A stretch of DNA of 38,582 nucleotides from an uncultured Verrucomicrobiales bacterium (GTDB lineage Bacteria > Verrucomicrobiota > Verrucomicrobiia > Verrucomicrobiales > DEV007), in assembly GCA_937922595.1 (NCBI GenBank), contig CALAIY010000084.1, forward strand, positions 1 through 38,582. Direction: 5' to 3'. Shown here in pieces: positions 25,302 through 32,911 of the stretch; position 1 is the stretch's first letter; each line of letters opens with the position of its first letter. A program made the translations under genes and the position numbers. The notes under the pieces are model-generated. The model was given only the letters and a program-made list of their open reading frames with translations. It searched no databases and had not been told where the DNA came from.

Positions 25302-25490
25302 CAGTGTGACTTTTTAGTCACGGTCGGCAACTAAAGGGCTGCAACAGCACGACAGCGGAGTCGGTCTTTGGATCGACAAGACGCCCCTCCCGCAGGGCAT
25401 TCGGTCACCATCCTGCGCTTTCTCTCCTCATTAGTAGGATGGCCCGGAATTAGAGCCGGCAGTCTTCGGACTGCTGGCTCTTCTTGTTTT
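25302..25490 (+). ncRNA. Candidate small RNA C (tandem copy 2)
   Basis: The layout equals element B: inverted repeat GTGAC-TTTTTA-GTCAC, GGCAACTAAAG, the GTCGGTC / GATCGAC hairpin, GCCC-CTCCCGCA-GGGC, the CCATCCT / AGGATGG hairpin (25408-25442) with CTCTCCTC in the loop, and a UUCG-capped terminator. Substitutions relative to B fall mainly outside stems or keep pairing (in the terminator stem A-T becomes G-C, and G-U pairs swap with G-C and U-G with C-G), as expected for a selected RNA structure. It ends 75 bases before the DAHP synthase start, whose leader holds another CTCCCTCCC stretch at 25539-25547. Confidence 0.72.
25452..25490 (+). terminator. Intrinsic terminator of small RNA C
   Basis: AGAGCCGGCAGTC pairs with GACTGCTGGCTCT (25469-25481) around a UUCG loop, followed by TCTTGTTTT. 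Base changes relative to copy B preserve pairing. Confidence 0.88.
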
Positions 25491-25565
25491 AAGAGGTTAA
25501 AGGTGAGATGCTTCTTTCCTGGTGTTTCTTGACTCCGGCTCCCTCCCAGGGTAACTGGCCGCCTC

Positions 25566-26621
25566 ATGGCCACCAAGATAGACGACCTGTGCATCGATGT
25601 AATCCACCCGCTCGTCGCTCCTGTCGTCATGATGGAAAAGCTCGCCCTTACTGATCGGGAAACTAGCTTCATCGCAGGTGTCCGCAGCCAGACTCGAAAA
25701 ATCCTTTCAGGTGAAGATGATCGGCTCATTGTCGTCGTTGGCCCTTGCTCCATTCATGATCCAGCGCTTGCGCTCGAATACGCGGAAAAGCTTCGCCCGA
25801 TGATCGCGCAGTACGATAAGGATCTGCAAATCATCATGCGTGTCTATTTTGAAAAGCCCCGCACGACTGTCGGGTGGAAAGGTCTCATCAATGATCCCCA
25901 TCTTGATGGCTCCTTTGATATCAATCAGGGATTGAAAACCGCCCGCACTCTTCTTCTTGATCTTGCCAAGAGTGGCGTCGCTGCTGGCACTGAATTTCTC
26001 GATACGGTTAGTCCTCAATACATTGCCGATCTCGTTTCCTGGGGAGCCATTGGGGCTCGGACCACTGAAAGTCAGATTCACCGTGAGCTCGCCTCCGGCT
26101 TGAGTATGCCGGTGGGCTTTAAAAACGGCACTGCCGGCAGTATCGGGATCGCTGTAGATGCGATTGGTGCCGCTGCGGGGCAACACAGTTTTCTCGGAGT
26201 CACTAAGCAAGGCGTCTCAGCGATTGTGCGTACCAAAGGTAATAATACCTGTCATGTCATTCTCCGCGGGGGGAAAGACGGTCCAAATTATGGAGCCGAG
26301 CATGTCGCTGATTGCGTCACTGCTCTCGAAGCCGCCAAGCTTGAGCCTACGGTAATGATCGATTGCAGCCACGGGAATTCCAATAAGGACTTCCGTAATC
26401 AACATGCGGTGGCCAAAGACATCGCCGGCCAACTCGCTTCCGGCACCAAAGCAATCACCGGCGTCATGGTGGAAAGCCACCTAGTCGAGGGGAATCAGAA
26501 AGTCATCGAAGGTCAGGATCTTGTCCACGGCCAGAGCATCACTGATGCCTGTGTAGGCTGGGAGGAGACCGAAGAAATCCTTGAGACGCTCGCCAAAGGC
26601 GTACGCGCAAGACGAGGGTAG
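25566..26621 (+). CDS. aroF: 3-deoxy-7-phosphoheptulonate (DAHP) synthase, class I
   Basis: DAHP synthase condenses phosphoenolpyruvate and erythrose 4-phosphate in the first step of the shikimate pathway. The 351-residue product matches the AroF/AroG/AroH type: VVVGPCSIHD, MRVYFEKPRTTVGWKGLINDP in two pieces, AAGTEFLDTVSPQYIADLVSWGAIGARTTESQ in pieces, MPVGFKNGT, LRGGKDGPNY, DCSHGNSNK and the metal-site GVMVESHLVEG. Which aromatic amino acid inhibits it cannot be told, so the symbol is generic. No Shine-Dalgarno is visible; the leader instead holds CTCCCTCCC. It ends five bases before the stop of the opposing oxidoreductase gene. Confidence 0.95.
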   Translation: MATKIDDLCIDVIHPLVAPVVMMEKLALTDRETSFIAGVRSQTRKILSGEDDRLIVVVGPCSIHDPALALEYAEKLRPMIAQYDKDLQIIMRVYFEKPRTTVGWKGLINDPHLDGSFDINQGLKTARTLLLDLAKSGVAAGTEFLDTVSPQYIADLVSWGAIGARTTESQIHRELASGLSMPVGFKNGTAGSIGIAVDAIGAAAGQHSFLGVTKQGVSAIVRTKGNNTCHVILRGGKDGPNYGAEHVADCVTALEAAKLEPTVMIDCSHGNSNKDFRNQHAVAKDIAGQLASGTKAITGVMVESHLVEGNQKVIEGQDLVHGQSITDACVGWEETEEILETLAKGVRARRG

Positions 26622-26626
26622 AGCGA

Positions 26627-27952
26627 TTAGCCCAGCCCCTCGATTTTCCATCCATCGCGGTAATCGTAGCCGAGGCGGGAATCGATTGCGGGATTGTGGA
26701 AGCTGCCCTTTTTTGCGTCCCAGTGGTGTGTCTCACCTGGTAGGTGAGATGCAGCGACTCCGAGGAGAACCGTTTCTGTGAGGAGAGCGGCGTAGGGGAG
26801 CCCGCCGGTAGTGGGCGCGCCACCGAGGCACGCATCTACATAGGTGCCGTAATGATCCATCGGCTCAAGATCCGGGCGCTTGATTCCACGATTGGCCTCG
26901 CGGGGCAGTAGGCGCGGGCCACCGACATGTGGCAGAAGAAGCGCTCCGCCATCGCCGAGGAATAGCGAGCCTCCAGCGGGGATACCGGTGTTTTCATTAT
27001 CGCCGAAGGGGAAGAGTGACTTATCTGGAGAGTGCGTCCCGTCGTACCACGTGAGTTTCACGTCATTGGCAAAAGAATAGTGAACCGTCTGGCCTGCGGC
27101 AAAACCGATCTCTCCCGCAGGCGACGTCTTCCACGCTGGATCGGGATCCACCTTGATCGATGTAGGCAATTTAAGATCGAGCGCCCGGAAGGGGCTATCC
27201 ATAATATGGCACCCGAAATCGCCCAATCCAGATCCACCAAAGTCCTGAAACGCACGCCAATTGAAGGGGGCATACACCTCCGGAGCATAGGCGCGCCAGG
27301 CTGCTGGCCCGAGCCAGAGATCCCACTCAAGTGAATCCGGCACCGGTGCCGCCTTCTCAGGGGTGGTCGCCATCGGGAAGCTTGCACGAGACCAGGCATG
27401 TATTTCCTTCACTTCGCCGATGATACCGGCTTTGATCATCTCCACACCGCTTCGGTATTCGATCGCTGATTGGATGTGATTTCCCATCTGAGTCACGGTG
27501 CCCGCGGCTTTCGCAGTCTTCGCGATGGCTCGGCACTCGTTTACCGTGTGGGTCAGCGGTTTCTGGCAATAAACATGTTTTCCCGCCCGCAACGCTGAGA
27601 TCATGACCGATGCATGTAAGTGATCGGGCGTCGAGACACTCACTGAATCCACCTTATCTCCCTCCGCTGCGATCAGCTCGCGCCAATCTCGATATGTGCG
27701 GGCATCCGGAAATACCTCCGCCGCCCGTGCAAGATGATTCGCATCCACATCGCAGAGCGCGGTGATGCGCGCATTTGGCAGCGCTGCAATTGCATTAAGA
27801 TCGTTCCAGCCCATTCCACCCACTCCGATAGCCGCGTGGGAAAGCCGGGAATTTGCAGCTACCTGCCCTGGCAATCGCATCGGAAGAATCGCCGGTGCGC
27901 CACCGGCAATGATGCCCATTTTAAGGAAACTACGGCGGGAATGCATATTCAT
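26627..27952 (-). CDS. Tat-exported Gfo/Idh/MocA-family oxidoreductase
   Basis: The 441-residue product starts with a twin-arginine signal (HSRRSFLKMG, then IIAGGAPAIL), so it should be exported folded with its cofactor. The Rossmann core shows AAIGVGGMGWND (nucleotide-binding), ALCDVD and the TPDHLHA segment. The usual lysine motif E-K-P is here CQKPLTH, with Gln for Glu but Lys kept. The C-terminal domain has GGSGLGDFGCHIMD and DHYGTYVDACLGG, typical of the planctomycete/verrucomicrobial members. These enzymes act on sugars or sugar derivatives with NAD(P); the substrate is not predictable. It is divergent from the serine hydrolase gene. Confidence 0.92.
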   Translation of the reverse strand: MNMHSRRSFLKMGIIAGGAPAILPMRLPGQVAANSRLSHAAIGVGGMGWNDLNAIAALPNARITALCDVDANHLARAAEVFPDARTYRDWRELIAAEGDKVDSVSVSTPDHLHASVMISALRAGKHVYCQKPLTHTVNECRAIAKTAKAAGTVTQMGNHIQSAIEYRSGVEMIKAGIIGEVKEIHAWSRASFPMATTPEKAAPVPDSLEWDLWLGPAAWRAYAPEVYAPFNWRAFQDFGGSGLGDFGCHIMDSPFRALDLKLPTSIKVDPDPAWKTSPAGEIGFAAGQTVHYSFANDVKLTWYDGTHSPDKSLFPFGDNENTGIPAGGSLFLGDGGALLLPHVGGPRLLPREANRGIKRPDLEPMDHYGTYVDACLGGAPTTGGLPYAALLTETVLLGVAASHLPGETHHWDAKKGSFHNPAIDSRLGYDYRDGWKIEGLG

Positions 27953-28021
27953 GAGGATACCGTAACGGAGCCCTTCAAAGCCGCCAGAGCATTTTCAATT
28001 CTTAGCTCTAGTTCGGTAGTT

Positions 28022-28045
28022 TAATTATTATGATAATTATATAAT
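28022..28045 (+). promoter_or_regulatory. AT-rich dyad with TATAAT box
   Basis: TAATTAT (28022-28028) and ATAATTA (28033-28039) form a 7-bp dyad with a 4-base centre, directly followed by a perfect TATAAT at 28040-28045, 18 bases before the ATG at 28064. No good -35 box is seen, which fits activator or repressor control but does not prove it. Confidence 0.35.
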
Positions 28046-28063
28046 ATTGGCGTATTGTCGTCG

Positions 28064-30151
28064 ATGCGGCTCCCCAAAAAAGTGATTCTCTTTCTCGTCG
28101 CAAGTATCGGTACCAGTGCCTTTGCGCAGTGGTCTGCGAATCACGGCGTCACTGGCACGGAGCTGGGCACACTGTTTGGAGAACGGACTGCGGCAGGGTA
28201 CCGCCCCGTCGATGTCAGTGCATGCACCAACGCCGCTGGAGCGCGTTTTTCGGTGATCTGGGAGAAACGAAATAGCCCGCGCTATCGGTTTTATTATGGG
28301 ATGTCCGCCTCAGGCCTTAGCTCGAGAATGGCCAGCCAAGAAGCCGAAGGTTTCCGGCCCGTCCTCACCGAGACCTACTTCGAAGGCTCCACGCAGCGAT
28401 TCCTCGGCATTTGGGAAAAATGGATCGGAGGCGATACCCTCTTCGATCAAGCCATCGCTCTCTCCGATTGGCCCGCCACTCTGGCCACCCGGAAAGCCGA
28501 TGGCTACCGCCCCCTTCGTATTGATCGCACCGCCGCGAGTCTCTCCGTGCTTTGGGAACTCCGTCCGCTCCCCGAATGGCAGCTCGTCACCGAGCTTCCC
28601 GCCACAGCGCTCACCGCCGAGATCGAATTGCGCGCCCAAGCTGGATTCGTCCCCGCCAAAATTAATGGCTTCGGGAATACACTCAGCCTTCTCTTCGAGA
28701 AGAAACTCCCTCGCCCCCGTGTCGCCGATGCCGGGCTTACCAACTCCGAATACCAATCGACCTTCGCCACACGCACCGCCGCCGGCTTTCGCCCTATCTC
28801 GCTCACCTGCTACGACGATGCTGGCACTACCCGATACGCAGCCATCTGGGAGCAGGCGGACCGACCACCACTTCCGAGCACCTATCCCGTATCTGGTCTT
28901 CCCCGCGCCGAACTTACCGCTCTCGATAGCGCCATGAATCACTTCATGCGCGATCGCAGTATCAGCGCCGGTGTCCTCTGTGTCGCTAAAGATGATACCA
29001 TCCTCTATGAGCGAGGCTTCGGCTGGCGTGATTTCGCTCACACCGAGCCCCTTCGTGCGAGTGCGCCGATGCGCGTTGCCAGTTTGGCAAAGCCCGTCAC
29101 GGCAGCCGCAATCCATAAATTAGTCAATCAGGGGGATCTTACCCTTACCGATAACGTATTCGATCTGGGGCAGTCCGGAGGCGGCATCCTTACGATCACA
29201 CCATTTTCCACGCCAGACTCGCGCCTCAAAGACATTACGATCCAGCACCTACTTGATCACAAAGGAGGTTGGGATCTTACCCTCTCCGGTGATCACACCA
29301 ATCGGCCACTCACCATCGCCACCGCCCTTGGAGTGTCCCTCCCACCTACTCAGGAACAAGTGATCCGCTGGGCCACAGGCCAGCCTCTCGATCATACTCC
29401 AGGCACCACCTACGCCTACGCAAATTTCGGATTCCTTCTCCTCGGCGAAGTCATCGAAACGATCACCGGAACCAATACCACCGAATGGATCCAGGAAAAC
29501 GTCATCGGCGAAACCGGTTTCCACCGAGCCCGCACTTTTCCCATCGATCGCGACCCACGTGAGCCCACTTACTACGACCCTGCCTTTGGAAGTTATAATA
29601 CGAGCCGACCTGCCGAATTCGCCCCTTGGCCAGATGGCGCCTGGGATATCGAATTCAGAGAATCCCTCGGCGGCTGGGCATTCACTGCTCGCACCTACAC
29701 GAAATTTCTCACCGAATATTGGATCAGTGGCATCCCGCGCATTGGAAATGGCGCAAGCTACACCTTCTTCGGCTCTCAAAGCGGTACCCGCGCAGTCGCC
29801 CGCCAGCGCCCCGATGGGATTTCCTACACCGCCATCTTTAATCAACGCGCCGATGCCTCCGGCCTTTCCTACACCCTCATCGATGATCTTCTCGATGCCG
29901 CAATCGATACCATCACCACCTGGCCCACGATGGATCCCGCTGAGACTTCCGCCAAGATTCCCTCCCCCAGACTCGAAGGCGCCACCATCCTCTGGCCGGG
30001 CGAGGAAGGGCGTATCTACGACGTCCTCCAATCCGGCGATCTTACCACATGGTCTCCCCAAGTGGTTCTAGGCTCCGCCGAAAACTCCGTCCTCCAATTC
30101 ACCATCCCCGAATCCCCGGCTCGCGCGTTTTTCCGAATCGGCGTCGAATAA
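28064..30151 (+). CDS. Secreted serine hydrolase (beta-lactamase family) with BTRD1-type repeats
   Basis: The 695-residue product has a signal peptide (MRLPKKVILFLVASIGTSAFAQ). Residues about 25-275 contain about five repeats of the form F-x5-GYRP...W-E (for example ERTAAGYRPVDVS ... VIWEK), matching bacterial tandem repeat domain 1. From about 290 a class C beta-lactamase/DD-peptidase fold follows: S340-L-A-K343 (S-x-x-K) and Y452-A-N454 (Y-x-N). The C-terminus holds YDVLQSGDLTTW, the same kind of module as in the sulfatase. BTRD1-serine hydrolase fusions include the fungal polyglycine hydrolases; an extracellular peptidase or esterase role is plausible. TTG at 28055 is an alternative start three codons upstream. 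Confidence 0.9.
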   Translation: MRLPKKVILFLVASIGTSAFAQWSANHGVTGTELGTLFGERTAAGYRPVDVSACTNAAGARFSVIWEKRNSPRYRFYYGMSASGLSSRMASQEAEGFRPVLTETYFEGSTQRFLGIWEKWIGGDTLFDQAIALSDWPATLATRKADGYRPLRIDRTAASLSVLWELRPLPEWQLVTELPATALTAEIELRAQAGFVPAKINGFGNTLSLLFEKKLPRPRVADAGLTNSEYQSTFATRTAAGFRPISLTCYDDAGTTRYAAIWEQADRPPLPSTYPVSGLPRAELTALDSAMNHFMRDRSISAGVLCVAKDDTILYERGFGWRDFAHTEPLRASAPMRVASLAKPVTAAAIHKLVNQGDLTLTDNVFDLGQSGGGILTITPFSTPDSRLKDITIQHLLDHKGGWDLTLSGDHTNRPLTIATALGVSLPPTQEQVIRWATGQPLDHTPGTTYAYANFGFLLLGEVIETITGTNTTEWIQENVIGETGFHRARTFPIDRDPREPTYYDPAFGSYNTSRPAEFAPWPDGAWDIEFRESLGGWAFTARTYTKFLTEYWISGIPRIGNGASYTFFGSQSGTRAVARQRPDGISYTAIFNQRADASGLSYTLIDDLLDAAIDTITTWPTMDPAETSAKIPSPRLEGATILWPGEEGRIYDVLQSGDLTTWSPQVVLGSAENSVLQFTIPESPARAFFRIGVE

Positions 30152-30153
30152 TT

Positions 30154-30513
30154 TCACAGTCCTGTGTACCAGCCCGTTTTCCGAAGAAGGGCGACGAGCG
30201 CAAAGTAAAGCGCCGCAGTGATAGCGGCTCCGATCCCCAGAGTCCCCCAGAAATTCCATCCAGCACGGAGAAGCATTGGAATAATCAGAAAGAGCGGAAG
30301 GGTAGGGAGGACGAGCCAAAAAACGCCCTCGGAATGCGCCGCGATTTTTTCCGTATCGGTCTTATCCACCCACATCCAAATCAGCACCAGAAGGGTCGTC
30401 CAGGGCAGCGCGCCCACCAGTGCACCGGTGAAGCTGCGGTTCTTGGCAATCTCGGATATGGCCACCACAAGCATGGCCGTGACGAGGACTTTGACGACGT
30501 AGAGCAGATTCAT
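30154..30513 (-). CDS. DUF3147-like small membrane protein
   Basis: The 119-residue product has four hydrophobic helices (VVKVLVTAMLVVAISEIA, LVGALPWTTLLVLIWMWV, VFWLVLPTLPLFLIIPMLL, GIGAAITAALYFALVALL) with the GALPW and TLPLF spacing of DUF3147 proteins. The function of the family is unknown. Its stop codon lies two bases from the stop of the convergent serine hydrolase gene. Confidence 0.82.
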   Translation of the reverse strand: MNLLYVVKVLVTAMLVVAISEIAKNRSFTGALVGALPWTTLLVLIWMWVDKTDTEKIAAHSEGVFWLVLPTLPLFLIIPMLLRAGWNFWGTLGIGAAITAALYFALVALLRKTGWYTGL

Positions 30514-30633
30514 CCTTAGGATATCCGTAATGCATTTCGAGGTGTTTTCCTAGTTCCGAATTGCCTCGCGCCAGGCACTGGTGTATCGGGGCGAAGGCCG
30601 TTCGTTGGCCATTATTTTCCCTAAAAATTTGTC

Positions 30634-31761
30634 ATGCCCACAATCGCTAAAGGTCTCGAAGGAATCATCGCAAACAGCTCGCGCCTGTCCATGGTAGACG
30701 GGGCAAATGGCCAGCTGATCTACCTTGGCTACCACATCGATGATCTCGTAGAAAACTGCACCTTCGAGGAAGTCACGCACCTCCTTCACCGAGGCAAGCT
30801 CCCAAATCAATCTGAGCTCGATGCCTTCACCCGCGAACTTCGCTCTCACCGCAGCCTCCCCGAGGGAGTAGTCGAATTCCTCAAGCACGCGCCAAAAGAC
30901 GCCGGCCCCATGGACGTGCTTCGCACCGGAGTGAGTATGCTCGGTCTCTACGATACCGATGGCAAATACCAGGATCGCGCCCTCAATGAAAGCCGCGCCC
31001 TCGCCATCTGCGCCAAGGTGCCACTCATCGTCGCTGCCTACCACCGTTTTCGCCAAGGGCTCGAGATCGTGGAGCCGAGAATGGATCTCTCCGAAGCTGC
31101 CCACTTCCTTTACATGATAAACGGCGAAGAGCCCGGTGCAGAATCCGCGAAGACCCTCGATGTCGCCTACATTCTTCACGCCGATCACGGGATGAATGCT
31201 TCCACATTCTCCTCGCGAGTCACCATCGCCACCCTCTCAGATATCTACTCCGCAATCACATCCGCCATCGGGACGCTCAAAGGCCCGCTCCACGGCGGGG
31301 CAAACGAAGGCGTCATCCAGATGCTCGAAGAAATCGGCTCACCAGACAAAGTGGACGAATACGTCGCCGGAAAGCTCGAGCGGAAAGAAAAAATCATGGG
31401 CATCGGCCACCGCGTCTACAAAGTGCTCGATCCCCGCGCACCACACCTCCAGAGCATGGCCAAAAAGCTCACCGAAGAACTCGGCGAGACCAAATGGATC
31501 GAAATGAGCGAGCGCATCGCCACCATCATGCGCGAGCAAAAAGGCCTCAATGCGAACGTCGATTTCTACAGCGCCACCGTCTATTACAGCCTCGGCGTCC
31601 CTACCGATCTCTTCACTCCCATCTTCGCGATTTCCCGCGCCGCCGGTTGGACCGCTCAGGTCCTTGAGCAGCTCGAAGACAATCGCCTCTACCGCCCGCT
31701 CACCGAATACACCGGCCCCGAAGAGCCACAGAAGATCATCCCGATTGCAGAGCGCGCGTAA
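30634..31761 (+). CDS. gltA: Citrate synthase (short, Gram-positive/archaeal-like form)
   Basis: Citrate synthase joins oxaloacetate and acetyl-CoA to give citrate at the start of the TCA cycle. The 375-residue product carries the catalytic triad: H220 in GPLHGGAN, H259 in IGHRVYK and D310 in NVDFYSATVYY, plus HADHGMNAS (about 182-189). Its length fits the about 370-residue dimeric form, not the about 430-residue hexameric enterobacterial one; a 2-methylcitrate synthase cannot be excluded without phylogeny. It starts 120 bases after the DUF3147 gene (divergent), and its stop lies one base from the stop of the M20 peptidase gene. A strong terminator sits 24 bases downstream, inside that opposing gene. 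Confidence 0.94.
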   Translation: MPTIAKGLEGIIANSSRLSMVDGANGQLIYLGYHIDDLVENCTFEEVTHLLHRGKLPNQSELDAFTRELRSHRSLPEGVVEFLKHAPKDAGPMDVLRTGVSMLGLYDTDGKYQDRALNESRALAICAKVPLIVAAYHRFRQGLEIVEPRMDLSEAAHFLYMINGEEPGAESAKTLDVAYILHADHGMNASTFSSRVTIATLSDIYSAITSAIGTLKGPLHGGANEGVIQMLEEIGSPDKVDEYVAGKLERKEKIMGIGHRVYKVLDPRAPHLQSMAKKLTEELGETKWIEMSERIATIMREQKGLNANVDFYSATVYYSLGVPTDLFTPIFAISRAAGWTAQVLEQLEDNRLYRPLTEYTGPEEPQKIIPIAERA

Positions 31762-31762
31762 C

Positions 31763-32911
31763 CTACGCCTCTAAGAATTTCCGATAAAAACCGACTCCTT
31801 CCTCGAGGGAGTCGGTTTTTATATATTCATCCGCCGTATGCGCCTGGGCAATATCTCCCGGGCCACCGATTGCGCAGGGAATGCCCGCCTCGCTCAGCCA
31901 AGTCGCATCGGAAAACCACGGCGCGCCCACGAGCTTCGCCCCGTTTTCCTGGAGTTTTTTCACGAAAGGATTGTCGAGTGAAGTATCGAGCGGCGGGCAG
32001 AGATCTGGTTTATCACAGCTCACACCCGGGGCGTGTTGCGCGAGAAAATTCGCGAGGACTTCGATCACTCCCTCACGGAAGAGGCGAGGCGTGACGCGCA
32101 TATCCAGCTGCATAGAGCAGGCATCAGGCACGATATTGGGCTGCGAGCCGCCGCTCACGAGGCCGATATTCACCGAGCTATCGCCAAGAAGCGGCTCATG
32201 CCAATCCGGGGATTTTAGCAACGCCCGAAAATCAGTATCAATCGCAGCAATCGCCGCCGCCATCTTCGTGATCGCATTGTCCCCAAGCTCCGGCGAACTC
32301 CCGTGAGCCGGTTTGCCCGAGGCCGTCAGCTTCGGCCAGACGCACCCCTTGGTTTTTACCACCACGTCGCAATTGGTCGGTTCACCTACGAGCGCGAAAT
32401 CAATCTCATCCGCGTGGTGCGCGCCAAAATGTTGGCTCCCATGCTGGCACCACTCCTCAGCCATAAGACCCACGAAGACCACATGCACCGGAAGCGCCGC
32501 GCGCCCCACCGCTCCCATCTCATGAAGCGCCCACAGCATCGCCGCCGCCGTCCCCTTAGTATCACACGCCCCGCGTCCGTAGAGCCTTCCCTCGCGAATC
32601 TCGCCCGCGAATGGATCCACCGTCATGCCATCAATCGTCACCGTATCCAGATGTGGAGCGAGAAGAATCGTCGGCTTCCACTCCCTCTCATCTCGGGGAA
32701 ACCGCCCAATCACATTCGGTCGCCCCGGCTTGGGCTCCTCAAAAATCACCTCCGCACCCATCTCCTCAAGTAACCTCCCCACAAATTCAGCACACCGCTT
32801 TTCCCCCGTGATTTCAGCAGGCGCATCAGGAGCGCACTCTGGATTGATACTAGGAATCGCAACCAATGCCTGGAGCAGCTCCACGACGCTGGAACATCCC
32901 GCAAGCATCAT
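31763..32911 (-). CDS. M20-family metallopeptidase (ArgE/DapE/ACY1-like)
   Basis: The 382-residue product has the M20 di-zinc pattern: HLDTV (first ligand and base-supporting Asp), GACDTKG (bridging Asp), MAEEW (catalytic Glu pair), the VGEPTN strand and the late ligand His in AHTADE. The dimerisation domain contains GKPAHGSSPELGDNAI. Family members deacylate acetylornithine, succinyl-diaminopimelate or N-acyl amino acids; which one is not decidable here. The ATG at 32911 overlaps the epimerase stop (TGATG) and has AGGAG five bases before it, so translation is coupled to the epimerase gene. The 3' end of the coding region contains a perfect terminator-like hairpin serving the opposing gltA. 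Confidence 0.9.
   Translation of the reverse strand: MMLAGCSSVVELLQALVAIPSINPECAPDAPAEITGEKRCAEFVGRLLEEMGAEVIFEEPKPGRPNVIGRFPRDEREWKPTILLAPHLDTVTIDGMTVDPFAGEIREGRLYGRGACDTKGTAAAMLWALHEMGAVGRAALPVHVVFVGLMAEEWCQHGSQHFGAHHADEIDFALVGEPTNCDVVVKTKGCVWPKLTASGKPAHGSSPELGDNAITKMAAAIAAIDTDFRALLKSPDWHEPLLGDSSVNIGLVSGGSQPNIVPDACSMQLDMRVTPRLFREGVIEVLANFLAQHAPGVSCDKPDLCPPLDTSLDNPFVKKLQENGAKLVGAPWFSDATWLSEAGIPCAIGGPGDIAQAHTADEYIKTDSLEEGVGFYRKFLEA
31785..31821 (+). terminator. Bidirectional-looking terminator of gltA inside the M20 coding region
   Basis: TAAAAACCGACTCC pairs perfectly over 14 bp with GGAGTCGGTTTTTA (31808-31821), loop TTCCTCGAG. The plus strand ends in T5. The hairpin encodes part of the M20 C-terminus (KTDSLEEG), so one sequence serves both as peptide code and as terminator. 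Confidence 0.85.

Larger units (their letters stand above)
25067..25490. repeat. Tandem direct repeat, two units with 235-base period
   Basis: Units 25067-25255 and 25302-25490 match base by base with scattered substitutions and no length change in the core; the 46-base spacer between them is not repeated. No transposase, target-site duplication or terminal inverted repeat borders them, so they look like a duplicated RNA gene, not a mobile element. Confidence 0.93.

Noticed and set aside
25067..25490. Tandem repeat as CRISPR or insertion sequence
   Set aside because: Two units of about 189 bases with 46-base spacer do not fit CRISPR; no cas genes, transposase or terminal inverted repeats.
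29249..30061. 270-codon minus-strand frame inside the serine hydrolase gene
   Set aside because: Shadow frame opposite a clear secreted hydrolase; low-complexity Gly/Asp composition.
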